Positions 1-8,600 of a stretch of 64,000 nucleotides of DNA are shown here, in pieces. A program made the position numbers and the translations under genes. A model generated the notes under the pieces. That model was not told the origin of the DNA. It saw only the letters and a list, made by a program, of their open reading frames with translations, and searched no databases. The first letter of the stretch is position 1. Every line of letters starts with the position of its first letter. Origin of the DNA: Eonycteris spelaea. Lineage: Eukaryota; Chordata; Mammalia; Chiroptera; Pteropodidae. The DNA lies in assembly GCA_003508835.1 (NCBI GenBank), contig PUFA01000224.1, forward strand, positions 930,001 through 994,000. Reading direction: 5' to 3'.

Positions 1-1080
1 GTGGAAACGGGCATGGGGAGATAGAGATAGTGGAATTAACAGACGAGATCTTTCAAACAACTATTATGTTTTTGAGGATTCAAAGGAAGACAGAGACACT
101 GTAAACATAGACATGGATGATATGAAAAGTCATTACATGAAACTCGTACAGATGAAAATATCTGAAATTAAAAATTCATGAGAATGGAACAGTAGTACAT
201 TAGACACTGCAGAAAAACATTGACTTATCTTGAAGACAGTGATAGAAACTATCCGAGGTGAAGAGGGGAGAAAAAGACTTTAAAAAATGCCAGAGCAGCA
301 GTTTGTGGGACAAAACCAAGCAATCCAACGTGTGTTGCGGAGTCCCAGAAGGCGCTGGCACAGACAGGAAAACTATTTGAAGAAACAGGCCAAATTTTCC
401 AAATTTGGCGAATATTAAAAACCCATAATCCAAGAAGTTCAATAAATGCTGAGCAAGATAAACGCAAAGAAAACACACCGAGACACATTATATTCAAATT
501 TATGAAAACTCATGATTAAAAGAAAATCTTAAAAGCAACCAGGGAAAAAATACATATTACATAGAAACGAAGCTATGAATCTGACAGAATTCTGTTCATG
601 AGCTATGCAAACCAGAAATAATAGTGACATCATTAAAGTATTGAAAGAAAAAAAAAATCCATCAACCTAGAATCTTGTACTCACAAAAAATATGTTTCAA
701 AAATTAATGCAAAACAGACTTTTTCAGACAAAGAATAGTTATATGTCGCTAGCAAATCTGCATTACAAAAAAGCATGTTAAGAGTAGTTTTTCAGGTAGA
801 GATCAATTATATGAGATAGAAACTTGGATCTACCCAAAGGAAGAAAGAGTGCTGGAAAGGAAATATATGGATAAATACAAAGGGTAGTTTCTTCTAATTT
901 TTATCGACTGTATAAAGTAAAATTACTAATAATGTGCTGTATGTTTTATAGCATATGTGCAAACAAGATATATGACAATAATAATACAGATGAATAAGTG
1001 GGGACAATGGAGGGATAAGTGGGGATTACACTACACATGAAGTAATCATCATATTATTTGAAGATACAGTGGAATAAGTT
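1..1080 (+). mobile_element. Decayed LINE-1: ORF1 C-terminal half and inter-ORF region
   Basis: The sense strand follows old mammalian L1 (L1M-type): a stretch related to the ORF1 coiled-coil/RRM end lies near 200-560, the ORF1 C-terminal domain near 560-800, and the inter-ORF spacer runs to 1080. Many stops and indels break the frame, so it is not functional. It is cut by the window edge on the left and continues after a SINE insertion at 1285. Family-level naming is from memory; L1 identity is fairly secure because ORF1-like and ORF2-like parts come in the expected order. Confidence 0.82.
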
Positions 1081-1269
1081 GTTTGGTTTTTTTCTTTTCT
1101 TTTCTTTTTTTTTTTTAGGCGAGTCAGCCCTTGGTTGACCTTACAGATTGCAAGGACCTTGTCAGCTTACAATCCCTTATTTTTTTTTTTCTTACACCTA
1201 CAGCACCTGGTCTTCCTAGGTGGTCTCCCATCCAAGTACGAACCAGGCCCGACCCTGCTTAGCTTCCAA
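1081..1269 (-). mobile_element. 5S-rRNA-derived SINE (fruit-bat MEG-R type), 5'-truncated
   Basis: On the minus strand the element starts at about nucleotide 47 of 5S rRNA and follows it to the 3' end (1193-1268 in window coordinates). Then come an A run of about 11, a roughly 63-bp unique segment (1117-1179), and an A-rich tail (1087-1116). It is flanked by 15-bp direct repeats at 1066-1080 and 1270-1284 that differ at one base, as expected for L1-mediated insertion. The 5S internal promoter region, including box C (reverse complement of ggtggtctcccatcc at 1219-1233), is present but the 5' start is lost, so transcription is doubtful. The host sequence is the older L1. Family name is from memory of SINEs described in megabats. 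Confidence 0.82.
1193..1268 (-). pseudogene. 5S rRNA-derived head of the SINE
   Basis: This segment matches about nucleotides 47-120 of mammalian 5S rRNA with only a few substitutions. It spans the A box, intermediate element and C box of the type 1 RNA polymerase III promoter. The first 46 nucleotides are missing. It is best read as part of the SINE rather than an independent 5S pseudogene, because a unique body and tail follow and the duplications enclose the whole unit. Confidence 0.78.
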
Positions 1270-1284
1270 ACAGTGAAATAAGTT

Positions 1285-2257
1285 AAAGGTACATTTTGTG
1301 AACTTAAGCAACCCAAACACAAAAACAACTAGGTACAACTAAGAAGCCAAAGTGATAGTATACTAGAACACTAAAAAAAAAATGTTCAGTCTAAAAGAAG
1401 GCAGAAAAAGAGGAAAAAAAATGAAAGAAAGAACAGATGGGACAAATAGAAAAATCAACAGCAAGACAGCAGCTTAGATCCAACTGTGTGGATGATTATG
1501 CTGCGTGTAAATTGCCTCAGCATTCCAATTAACAGGTAGAAATTTTTAGACTGGAATTAAAAAAGTAAGGCCAAACTATGTGCTATCTATAAAAAACACA
1601 CTTTAAAAATATATGCAGAAGTAGGTTAAGGTTAAAGGGTGGAAAATGTCATACTGTGTTAATACTAATAATCAGAAGAAAGCTAGAGTAGCTGAATTAC
1701 TATTAGACGGAATAGGATGCAGTATTAGCAATTACAACCAGGGACAAATAGGGAGATTTCATAATTATAAGAGGATCAAACCATTAAGAAGATAAAAGTC
1801 CTAAATATATAGCCGCACAAGAACAGAGTTTTAAAATATATAAGTCAAGAACTGAAAGGAGAAATAGACAAATCCATAGTTTTGATGGTAAACTTCACCC
1901 CTCCTTGTTGTCAGGGACTACATAAGGCCAGGGAATATTTGAAACAAACTACCAATGAACTTGACTCAACTGACATTTGTACAACACTCCACTTGACAGC
2001 AGCAGAATATTCAAGTACACACGGAACAGTCTCCAAAATAGACCGTATTTTGGATGATAAAACAAAGCTCAACACATACAAAAAGATTTAAGTAACACAT
2101 ATTTTATTTTCTGACGAGTTTGAATCAACTAAACTTAACAATAGAAACATATCTGGAATATCCCACAAATATGTGGAAATTAAACACCTTTCAATTGCCC
2201 ATTAGTCAAAAAAGAAACCACAAGGAAAATTAGAAAAATTCACTAGAAGGGCTCAAT
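1285..2257 (+). mobile_element. Decayed LINE-1: start of ORF2 (endonuclease domain)
   Basis: The L1 resumes exactly after the SINE. From about 1390 it resembles the 5' end of L1 ORF2, which encodes the apurinic-type endonuclease used for target nicking. The best-preserved open piece is 1882-2091, with residues such as TNELDSTDI and SKIDRIL that resemble the late endonuclease region. Frameshifts and stops elsewhere make it dead. It ends at about 2257, far short of the reverse transcriptase domain. Confidence 0.82.
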
Positions 2258-2320
2258 AACAGATTTGAGACGGAGAAGAAAGAATCAGTAACCCGAAAAT
2301 GAGATCCACAGTCCATCTAG
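2243..2320 (+). mobile_element. Short L1 ORF1-like fragment
   Basis: A phrase resembling the early coiled-coil part of L1 ORF1 directly follows the ORF2 endonuclease remnant. In an intact L1 this segment lies upstream of ORF2, so either a second L1 copy or a rearrangement is implied. It is short and weakly supported. Confidence 0.45.
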
Positions 2321-2335
2321 ATGTTTTCGTAAGAG

Positions 2336-2582
2336 AATGTCCAGAATGGTGCAGCCACACCGCTATCAGCCAGATGATGGAGCCAACCCTTAAGGATGGC
2401 AGAGCCCAAAACGGAAGGAGCCCAAGTCCTCGACGACATCACAGAGTTGTATCAGCTAACACCTGAGTCCACCACCCTTGTTTCTGGACTTCTAGCTCTA
2501 TCGGATGCTACATTTTCTTTAATGCCTGAGCCACTGAAATTCAGATCGCTACCTCTTGCAGCGGAAAGAATCTGATACATCC
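2336..2582 (+). repeat. Unidentified old interspersed repeat, copy A (partial)
   Basis: The sequence follows a mammalian interspersed pattern I recognise but cannot name: '...cctcgacgacatcacagag...', then a degenerate 'gccactgaaatt' block and a terminal 'aatctgatacat'. The end style resembles LTRs of ERVL/MaLR type. A longer, related copy lies at 3020-3455. Confidence 0.4.
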
Positions 2583-2827
2583 TTCATACCAGTCTGATGG
2601 GGTTAAAAATAATAAGAGGAATTAAAAGTTTGGGGCAAGAGGACATAGTATGCTTGTAGAAAACCTCCTTACTATCACTATTTGCCTCTTTGATGGGGAG
2701 GGATCGGGGGGGGCGGGCGGGGAAGGTTGTTCTTATGCCTCAAATCACAGAATGTCAAAATTAGAAGGGTTTTTAGAATTAGTTCTTCTCAAGAATATTT
2801 TCCGTACTCCTAGTGCACATTGGGTTC
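2583..2827. other. No gene recognised; includes a G-rich run
   Basis: No gene or clear repeat is visible. Positions 2696-2727 hold several G runs (including a run of 8 G) on the plus strand and could form a G-quadruplex. The open frame across it at 2650-2880 has no recognisable domain. Confidence 0.5.
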
Positions 2828-3010
2828 CCACCACTCTCCTTCCACCCTATCTATTTCATCACTATATTCTAGTTTCTTGACAGAGCTTATTACCATCTGA
2901 AGTTACCTTTTAAATTTGTTTTTTTTTTTTTGGTTGTTAATTCATTTTTCCTACTAGAATATGAACTCCCTGAGAAGTTATAGTGGAGATTTCTGTGTTA
3001 TATTTTCTCT
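2828..3010 (+). mobile_element. L2 LINE 3'-end fragment, interrupted
   Basis: The sequence follows the L2 3' region: 'agcttattaccatctgaagttacc', a T-rich spacer, then 'actagaatatgaactccctgag'. The normal continuation (the 'cctggcacatagtagg' tail) is displaced to 3470-3530 by an intervening repeat. L2 has long been inactive in placental mammals. Confidence 0.65.
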
Positions 3011-3019
3011 GTCATCCTT

Positions 3020-3455
3020 ATAACCAGAATCTCTCTAGTGATGGGTGTGTCAATATCAAAGCCACATTTCCCAGTCTGCCTTGCTCAGAGAAGTGGTCAA
3101 TTAGCCATAAAAAAATAATTCTGTGAGCTTCTTGGAAAGTTCTTAGCTGGAAAGAGCTCTCTTTCACCCTTTTCCCTTCTTTCTTCCTCCTGCCTGATAT
3201 GTGATGCAATAGCTGGAGTTGCATTAACCATCTTAGGACCAAAAGGTGACCTTGATGATGAAATACCATAAGAATAGCATACCAGAGTAATAGAAGAATC
3301 TTGGGCTCCTGGTTACTGTGGAGCCACCATATCGGCTCTGATCTGCAGGTCCCTGGACATGCTTTGTATAACCTAAGTTCCTTATCTTATTTAAGCTACG
3401 GTTCTTTGGGCTGTTATATAGGGCCAAATCTAAAATTCTCTGGTAATCTTTATCC
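3020..3455 (+). repeat. Unidentified old interspersed repeat, copy B, nested in L2
   Basis: This block separates two consecutive parts of one L2 copy, so it is an insertion. Its internal phrases (gctggagttgcattaaccatc, ggtgaccttgatgatg, a late 'tatttaagctacggttctttggg') match a mammalian dispersed family I cannot name; copy A at 2336-2582 ends similarly. An LTR of an extinct ERVL-like element is the likeliest class. Confidence 0.45.
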
Positions 3456-3469
3456 TTTTCATAGGTATA

Positions 3470-3530
3470 TCTTTAGGACCTTAAAACAGTACCTGGCTCA
3501 CCATGGATGCTCAATTAATATTTGTTGAGT
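3470..3530 (+). mobile_element. L2 LINE tail
   Basis: 'cagtacctggctcaccatgg' followed by 'ctcaattaatatttgttgag' is the standard L2 3' terminus and continues the copy that starts at 2828. Confidence 0.65.
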
Positions 3531-3554
3531 GAAAAAATGGAATCCAACCTTCTC

Positions 3555-3645
3555 AGCTAACAGATGAGGGCACTAGACCCAAAGAAAGGAAACGATTTGC
3601 CCCTTGTGACGTAGCTGGTGGGGGCAGACTTGGGATCATGTTCAT
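3555..3645 (-). repeat. MIR SINE fragment
   Basis: 'acagatgagggcactagacc' and 'gatttgccccttgtgacgta' are the antisense of the conserved MIR core. MIR is an ancient tRNA-derived SINE, inactive in mammals today. Confidence 0.55.
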
Positions 3646-4109
3646 GGCTTGCATTGCCCTGCTTCCCAGGGCACTGAGGGTGTGGCAAAAGAAAACCACC
3701 TACCTGATGCCACTGTGGCCCCATCTGCCCCTCCTCTTCCCCAGTGCATCTGGTTTAACCCTTTATCCACACCTGCCACACCAGCTTCATTGAGGGACAC
3801 AGTCTTCCATGGATGCAATGGCGGCAGCAGCAGCCCAGAATGCCCTGCTCATCTGGATGCCAGGACTCACCTAACCCTGCCATGACAGGTGGGGAGCTCC
3901 TCCCTGGTCTTTGGTCCACCCCCCCACCCCCTTGGATTATGCCTTCTCAGAAGGATTTGCCATGGGTACAGAGAGCACAACGGGCAGCTCAAATTTTTCA
4001 TTGCTCTGCACAAGTCCACAAAGGAACACGCAAGTGCCACCAGTACTAATTTGGGGGTTACAGATAATTTTAACAAGTAGGCAAATTCACAAATATAGAA
4101 TCTGCAAAT
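3646..4109. other. No feature recognised
   Basis: Overlapping open frames occur on both strands (for example 3649-3885, 3867-4187) but none shows a domain, low-complexity signal or conserved start. I see no repeat here. Confidence 0.5.
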
Positions 4110-4312
4110 AATGAGGATCATGTGTGTTAACCAGTTCCCTACTGAGGAATAGAGATTGTTTCCAATGTTTTCTTCCCTAAAAAACACACTTTTGCTCTAA
4201 ATTCCTTGTACATGCACGTCTGTGAGGGGACCTCGGTACGTATCCCCATAAGGGACGCCGCTGCATCAGTGTAAAGGACATCTACACCTCTGAGCAATAT
4301 TGCCAAAAGCCT
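4110..4312 (-). mobile_element. L1 3'-end fragment, antisense
   Basis: The plus strand reads as the reverse complement of an L1M 3' end: 'accagttccctactgagg', 'agattgtttccaatg', 'ccttgtacatgcacgtctg', 'gcaatattgccaaaagcctc'. It is heavily diverged. Confidence 0.6.
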
Positions 4313-4535
4313 CTTTCCCTTGTCTAGCTCTCTTTCCTCCACTCCCACCTCTTCTAGTTCTTCTGCCTTCCTCTTCCTCGCCTATTCTTTTTCTTCTCTT
4401 CCTCCTTTTCCTGTTCTTATCATCTGTTGTTGAAGCAACTTCAAAATAATGAGGGAACATCAGGGGGGAAGAGAAGAGGGCGCTCAAGATGGAAACGAGG
4501 GGCGGGAGAGGGAGGGAAGGAAAAAGAGAAGGCTG
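4313..4535. repeat. Polypyrimidine tract followed by polypurine tract
   Basis: 4313-4425 is strongly C/T-biased on the plus strand and 4445-4535 is strongly G/A-biased. The two halves could fold back on each other in single-stranded form, or form triplex. No coding content is supported despite an antisense open frame at 4266-4595, which reads as K/R/E-rich low complexity. Confidence 0.6.
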
Positions 4536-4689
4536 TAACCATGACGCCGGGTCAGTGCTCTCCACCCCCCTCCCCCAATTAAATTTCATTGGCAAATACC
4601 GTTAAATTATCCATTTTAAATATTTCATTTTAAGGAGTGTTACAGTCTTATGGGATAAAAGAAGAAATCCCGAGGGCAATCATAATTCA

Positions 4690-5252
4690 CATTTGTGGTA
4701 GATAAAAGCCGGCTGTAAATTATCTGACATTCCTCTCAGCTGGAGGTGAGGTTTACATCCCTTTCCCTTGAACCTGATGGGGACCCTTTGATCATGTAGA
4801 CAATAAAATATAGTAGAAGGGACACTGCCTGAATTTCCAGGCTCAAGTCTTAAGAAACAGCAGCACTCAGTATCTCGAATAATCTCTTGGGATCCGAACA
4901 CCACACCATTGGGAGCCCAGGTGACCAGTGGAGAGACCCAGGTGGAGTCAAATGGAGGCCTTGCCCGGGCTCTCAGTCAACAGTGGCACAGACTTGAGGG
5001 CCAGGAAGTGATTCATCCCGGAAGTGAGTCATTCTGGAAGTGAGTCATCCCGGAAGTGAGTCATTCCAGAAGTGGATCTTTCCACCACAGTCCAGCTTCC
5101 CAGCGGCTGCCACTTGGAGCAGAGGATTATTGCCTCCAAGGCCTGTCCAAATTGAAGATTCATGTGTAAAATGAATGATTGTTGCTATTTTAAGACACTA
5201 AGCTTCAGAGTGTTTTATTACCCAGGAATAACTATAACAATATTATGAATAA
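4690..5252 (+). mobile_element. LTR-like interspersed element (probable solo LTR, ERVL/MaLR style)
   Basis: The block starts near 'gtggtagataaaagccggct' and runs through 'gggagcccaggtgaccagtg', 'gcagaggattattgcctcc', 'ttgttgctattttaagacac' and 'tttattacccaggaataact'. The 3' style is typical of mammalian solo LTRs. No coding remnant is present. It contains the tandem array at 5004-5083. Family not assigned. Confidence 0.5.
5004..5083 (+). promoter_or_regulatory. Five tandem 16-bp units with ETS-like and AP-1-like motifs
   Basis: Units begin at 5004, 5020, 5036, 5052 and 5068. Units 2-4 read ggaagtgagtcat plus three bases; the first has gattcat in place of gagtcat and the fifth is decayed. Two junctions give cccggaagtg, a close match to the ETS/GABP core. 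Each of units 2-4 contains tgagtca, the AP-1 core, directly abutting it. The array lies inside the LTR-like element. Enhancer activity is inference from the motifs only. Confidence 0.7.
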
Positions 5253-5420
5253 AATCTGCCCTGGTAGCAGTGAAGTCGTATTTGTAGTATTTTTACCAAA
5301 TTTCTGCTTGTGTGTTACCTGCATCTAAGAAGATGAATTAAATCAGTTTTTAGGGGTTTTTTGGTGTGTGTTGAGGGGGAGGGAATGGAACCTCTGGACG
5401 AATTGTATCAATCTACTGTT
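5253..5420. other. No feature recognised
   Basis: AT-rich sequence between two mobile elements; nothing identifiable. The right end carries the left copy of an L1 target-site duplication at 5421. Confidence 0.5.
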
Positions 5421-5435
5421 AGAATAATGTTTTTA

Positions 5436-5685
5436 TTTATTTTTTAAATTAAGTTTATTGGGCTAACATTGGTTAATACAATTATATAATTTTCAGGTGT
5501 ACATTTGACATCTATATATTCTATTGTGTGATTACCACCCCAAATCCAGTTTCCTTCAGCTACCATATATTTGATCCCCTCTACCCACTTCACCCTACCA
5601 CTACCTCCCTATATTTGACCTCCTTTAGCCTGTCTACCTCTCCCCTCCTCCCCTGCCCCCTACCCTCTGGTAACCACTAGTCCAC
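5436..5685 (-). mobile_element. 5'-truncated L1 3' UTR insertion with perfect target-site duplications
   Basis: The plus strand shows a T-rich start (antisense poly(A)) followed by 'gtttattgggctaacattgg', 'ttttcaggtgtacatttgac' and 'ccctctggtaaccactag', which I recognise as the antisense of a bat-type L1 3' UTR. The direct repeat agaataatgttttta occurs at 5421-5435 and 5686-5700 without mismatch. Only about 250 bp of the 3' end inserted. The perfect duplications suggest this is one of the youngest insertions in the window. Confidence 0.82.
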
Positions 5686-5700
5686 AGAATAATGTTTTTA

Positions 5701-6719
5701 AATGCATAAAATAAAATACACCAATTAAGTAGAAATGTAGTTACCAAAATACTAAAAATTTTAAAAAAGGAATATATGTGTGAGATAACAAAATCTAGTG
5801 GAGGCTCTAATAAATACCATAAATTTGAAGTATAATGAGCTCAAATAATTTTTCCAGACATCTGCAACACTTCAATGTGATATAAAAATATGTCATTTTT
5901 ATAGGTAGATCTAGCTTATATACAATGGTTTACCACCTACATGAATAATTGAAGGAAATGCTAATTATCAGTTAGAGATTAGTGAAAATGAAGAGGTAAT
6001 TTTCCCCACGCATGTCTACAGATTCCTAAACTTTATTCTCACACTTCAGATTAAGAACTCTCAACTATCCAGTTGTACAATGATTGAATAACATTGCATT
6101 CATCAGTAAAACTCAAGCATAAAGAGATGACAGACTCAGTTAGGACAACAGGCCTTCATTAGCCTGAATTTTATAAGAAACAGAGAAACATGTGACTCCT
6201 CAGAAAGTTCTAGGACAATTACATTTTCCAGCCACCAAGAGCTTTATTGCATGGAGTCAGGTAGCATCCGCATGAGTCCACACATGCTCACACACCCCGG
6301 CATGTTCTGCTGAAGCCAAGGACAACCGATTCACTGCCACCATCAAGATGCAAAGTTATCTGTCATTCATTTAGCATGGCAAATTACTTGCTTTCCTGAG
6401 CGAGAGCTATACTGAGGCTGCTAAGAGAGTTGTCTCTGGTACTGATTAATGACTCAGCCTAATTTAAGCAAACAAGCAACAAAAGCCAGGGCTTGGGAGC
6501 GGTGGAGTGGGAGGTGGGTGACTCACAGAGATGTGACTGTCTTAACGGTGTGTCCCCAGAGCCACTGGAATATGCCTCCTCCAATATCCCCTGACCAGGG
6601 ACCCTGGGAGCCAAAGCCCAAGAATAGAGGTGGGGATGAGCCAGCAGCTTTGTGCTCGTGTGTATCTACGTAGGTTAGACCCCCAAAGCACAACTCCGGT
6701 ACAGAGGCGTGCACGAAAA
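5701..6719. other. Unique AT-rich sequence; possible conserved block 6090-6480
   Basis: No repeat was recognised. 6090-6480 keeps an uninterrupted, low-CpG, non-repetitive texture with 'gatgcaaagttatctgtc' and 'actgattaatgactcagcc'. The latter contains tgactcagc (6451-6459), a MAF/NF-E2-type motif, next to a TAATGA homeobox core. This is a candidate non-coding element only by texture. The open frame at 6449-6673 has no recognisable domain. Confidence 0.35.
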
Positions 6720-6822
6720 TGCCTCTAGAAGGCTGTTCACTTTATGTTCCTACCAGTAATGAAACACTCCGTTTCTCCACATCCTCACCAACACTGGACA
6801 TTTTATTATTATTATTTTTTTA
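6720..6822 (-). mobile_element. L1 3'-end fragment, antisense
   Basis: 'gttcctaccagtaatgaaac' and 'tctccacatcctcaccaaca' are the reverse complement of the L1M ORF2/3' UTR region. Short and diverged. Confidence 0.6.
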
Positions 6823-7711
6823 CCGAGAAAAGCTCTTTGAATGATCACTTAAGTATTTATGGGCCTAACTTAAATCCACTAGGCAAAGAACAGCTCCACT
6901 GATAATGAGAGAAGAGTGAGAAACTCTCTTGTAGGCGCACACTGGGGATCTTTTTAACAGGTGAGTAAGATACTTCTGAACTATTCGATCTTGACTTTGT
7001 ATGTGCCTGTTGACCTTGTCTTCTAACATTCTCATGGTCGCTGGTGGAAAGTCTAATTGTAAAACATAGTCTAGAAGAGACCTGATTCTTGTTGTTTGGG
7101 AGAACAGCTGGTCTCTCAGACGGTTTTCGTTTTGTCTTGTTTTATATTCTGTAGTTTCATTCTCGTGTTTAGATAGGGTGTTTTCTTGTTTGTTGGTTTG
7201 GGTTTGGGTTTTGATTGTGCTTCTGTGATTTTGTTTTTTCTTCTTGGGGATTCATGCCTTTGATCAGGTCTTGAAAATTCCCTTCCATTTACCACTTTGA
7301 GCTTTGTCTCAGGGGAGCGTCCCCAGCAGGGGACCATAGCTGTCTTTCTTTACACATAAGTCTGTGGGAGGTACTTAGAAATTTCATGTAGGCTTCCACC
7401 AGGCAGAGTTCTGGTGGGAGGCAGGCTGGGAATGAGCCCTTTGGGTTGAGGTGCAGGTGGGTGTGCCCAAGAACACGGGGTGGTCCGAGGGGGCAGGCAA
7501 GGACATGAGCATGGAACGCAGCCGAAAGAGCATGGAATGGGGAGCCCAAGAACTCATCCCCACCCCAGCTGGTGCGCTCACTACGCGTGCGATTCTGAGC
7601 AGGTCCACGTCAAGATAATGATGTAAAGATGATGCTCGCATGGCACTTCATATTTATAGGATTTCAGCTATTTTAACTTTTTTTTTTTTTAATTTATGAT
7701 ACTGCTTGAAA
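6823..7711. other. No feature recognised; T/G-rich stretch 7120-7250
   Basis: 7120-7250 is T/G-rich, with short gtttgggtttgggttttg-like repetition, but it is not a clear tandem repeat. The remainder shows overlapping short open frames without domains. Confidence 0.45.
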
Positions 7712-7840
7712 CTGATTCCCCATCGGTAAAATGGGGGTAATGATTCTTTCTGCTTCACAAAGCTGCTGGAGGGATTAAATTGAGAAGCTTTGCAAGGCGT
7801 AGAGTGTCACAGAAATGTAGGAATAATATATCAGAACTGT
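7712..7840 (+). repeat. MIR SINE fragment
   Basis: 'ccccatcggtaaaatggggg' followed by 'ggagggattaaattgagaag' matches the MIR core and 3' part. Confidence 0.6.
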
Positions 7841-7844
7841 ATTC

Positions 7845-7935
7845 TGCCCAATTACCGATGAGGACGCCGGGCCTCAGAGGACTTCCGTGACTGGGCAGAG
7901 GTCACTTTTCTGGCAGTCTGGGAACAACCTCAAAC
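7845..7935 (-). repeat. MIR SINE fragment, antisense
   Basis: 'accgatgaggacgccgggcc' and 'actgggcagaggtcac' are the reverse complement of the MIR core. It lies between two sense MIRs. Confidence 0.5.
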
Positions 7936-8002
7936 TTTCCGACTCTACCTTTCCACTCCCTCTGCTGCGCTGTCTCTCAGCCCTCCACCCCACCTTCAGG
8001 AA

Positions 8003-8222
8003 GGACAGCCTGGTGGTTAGCTGCACATGGGTTCTGGAGACCTGGGTTCAAATCTTCCCAGTGGTGGGATCTTGAGTCAGTTACTTAACCCTTGCAAGCC
8101 TCAGTTTCCTCATGTGAAATATGGGGAGATAACAGCACTTCTCCATCACATTAGAGGATTAAGTGAGATCATGCAGGTAGAGCATGCTTTTCACATGATA
8201 AGCACTCAAGAAGCGAGACCCT
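8003..8222 (+). repeat. Near full-length MIR SINE
   Basis: The tRNA-like head (gcctggtggttagctgcaca, with ggttcaaat as B-box remnant), core (gtcagttacttaacccttgc, tcagtttcctcatgtg) and tail (gataagcactcaag) are all visible in order. This is the best-preserved MIR in the window; two open frames across it are accidental. Confidence 0.85.
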
Positions 8223-8345
8223 TTATAATTACTTTTGCTTCCACAGAAAGCAGAAATGGAGGCAACTTAACTTAGGGGGAGGCCAGGTTCTCCTGCAGGA
8301 CTCTCCAGGGTATTTAAGCAGAGCCTTCCCCTGCCTTGTGTGCAC

Positions 8346-8380
8346 GTGTGTGTGTGTGTGGTGTGTGTGTGTGTGTGTGT
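8346..8380 (+). repeat. (TG)n microsatellite
   Basis: About 35 bp of alternating T and G with one phase slip at 8360. Potential Z-DNA former and variable in length between individuals. Confidence 0.95.
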
Positions 8381-8459
8381 TGGGGTGGTTCCCAGTTGCT
8401 TTGGACAAGAGCTCAGCTTCCCTCTGAGCAGTGTCGATGACCTTATGTTGAAGCGATAA

Positions 8460-8600
8460 GAAGCTCACATGGCACTTTGCCATTTTAAAAGGGTATTCTT
8501 CTACATTAACTTCTGGAAATTCGCAGCAACGCTGTGACATCCCAATCCTAAACGACTGTCTTTATTACCGTTCCTACTTCCTGATGAATAGGCTCACAGG
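8460..8600 (-). repeat. Probable MIR SINE, antisense, diverged
   Basis: Weak similarity in 'cattaacttctggaaattcg', 'gcagcaacgctgtgacatcc' and 'ctgatgaataggctcaca' to the antisense 3' half and core of MIR. Confidence 0.4.

Noticed and set aside
1066..1284. A functional 5S rRNA gene
   Set aside because: The first 46 nucleotides are missing and a SINE body with poly(A) follows, so it is a retrotransposed derivative.
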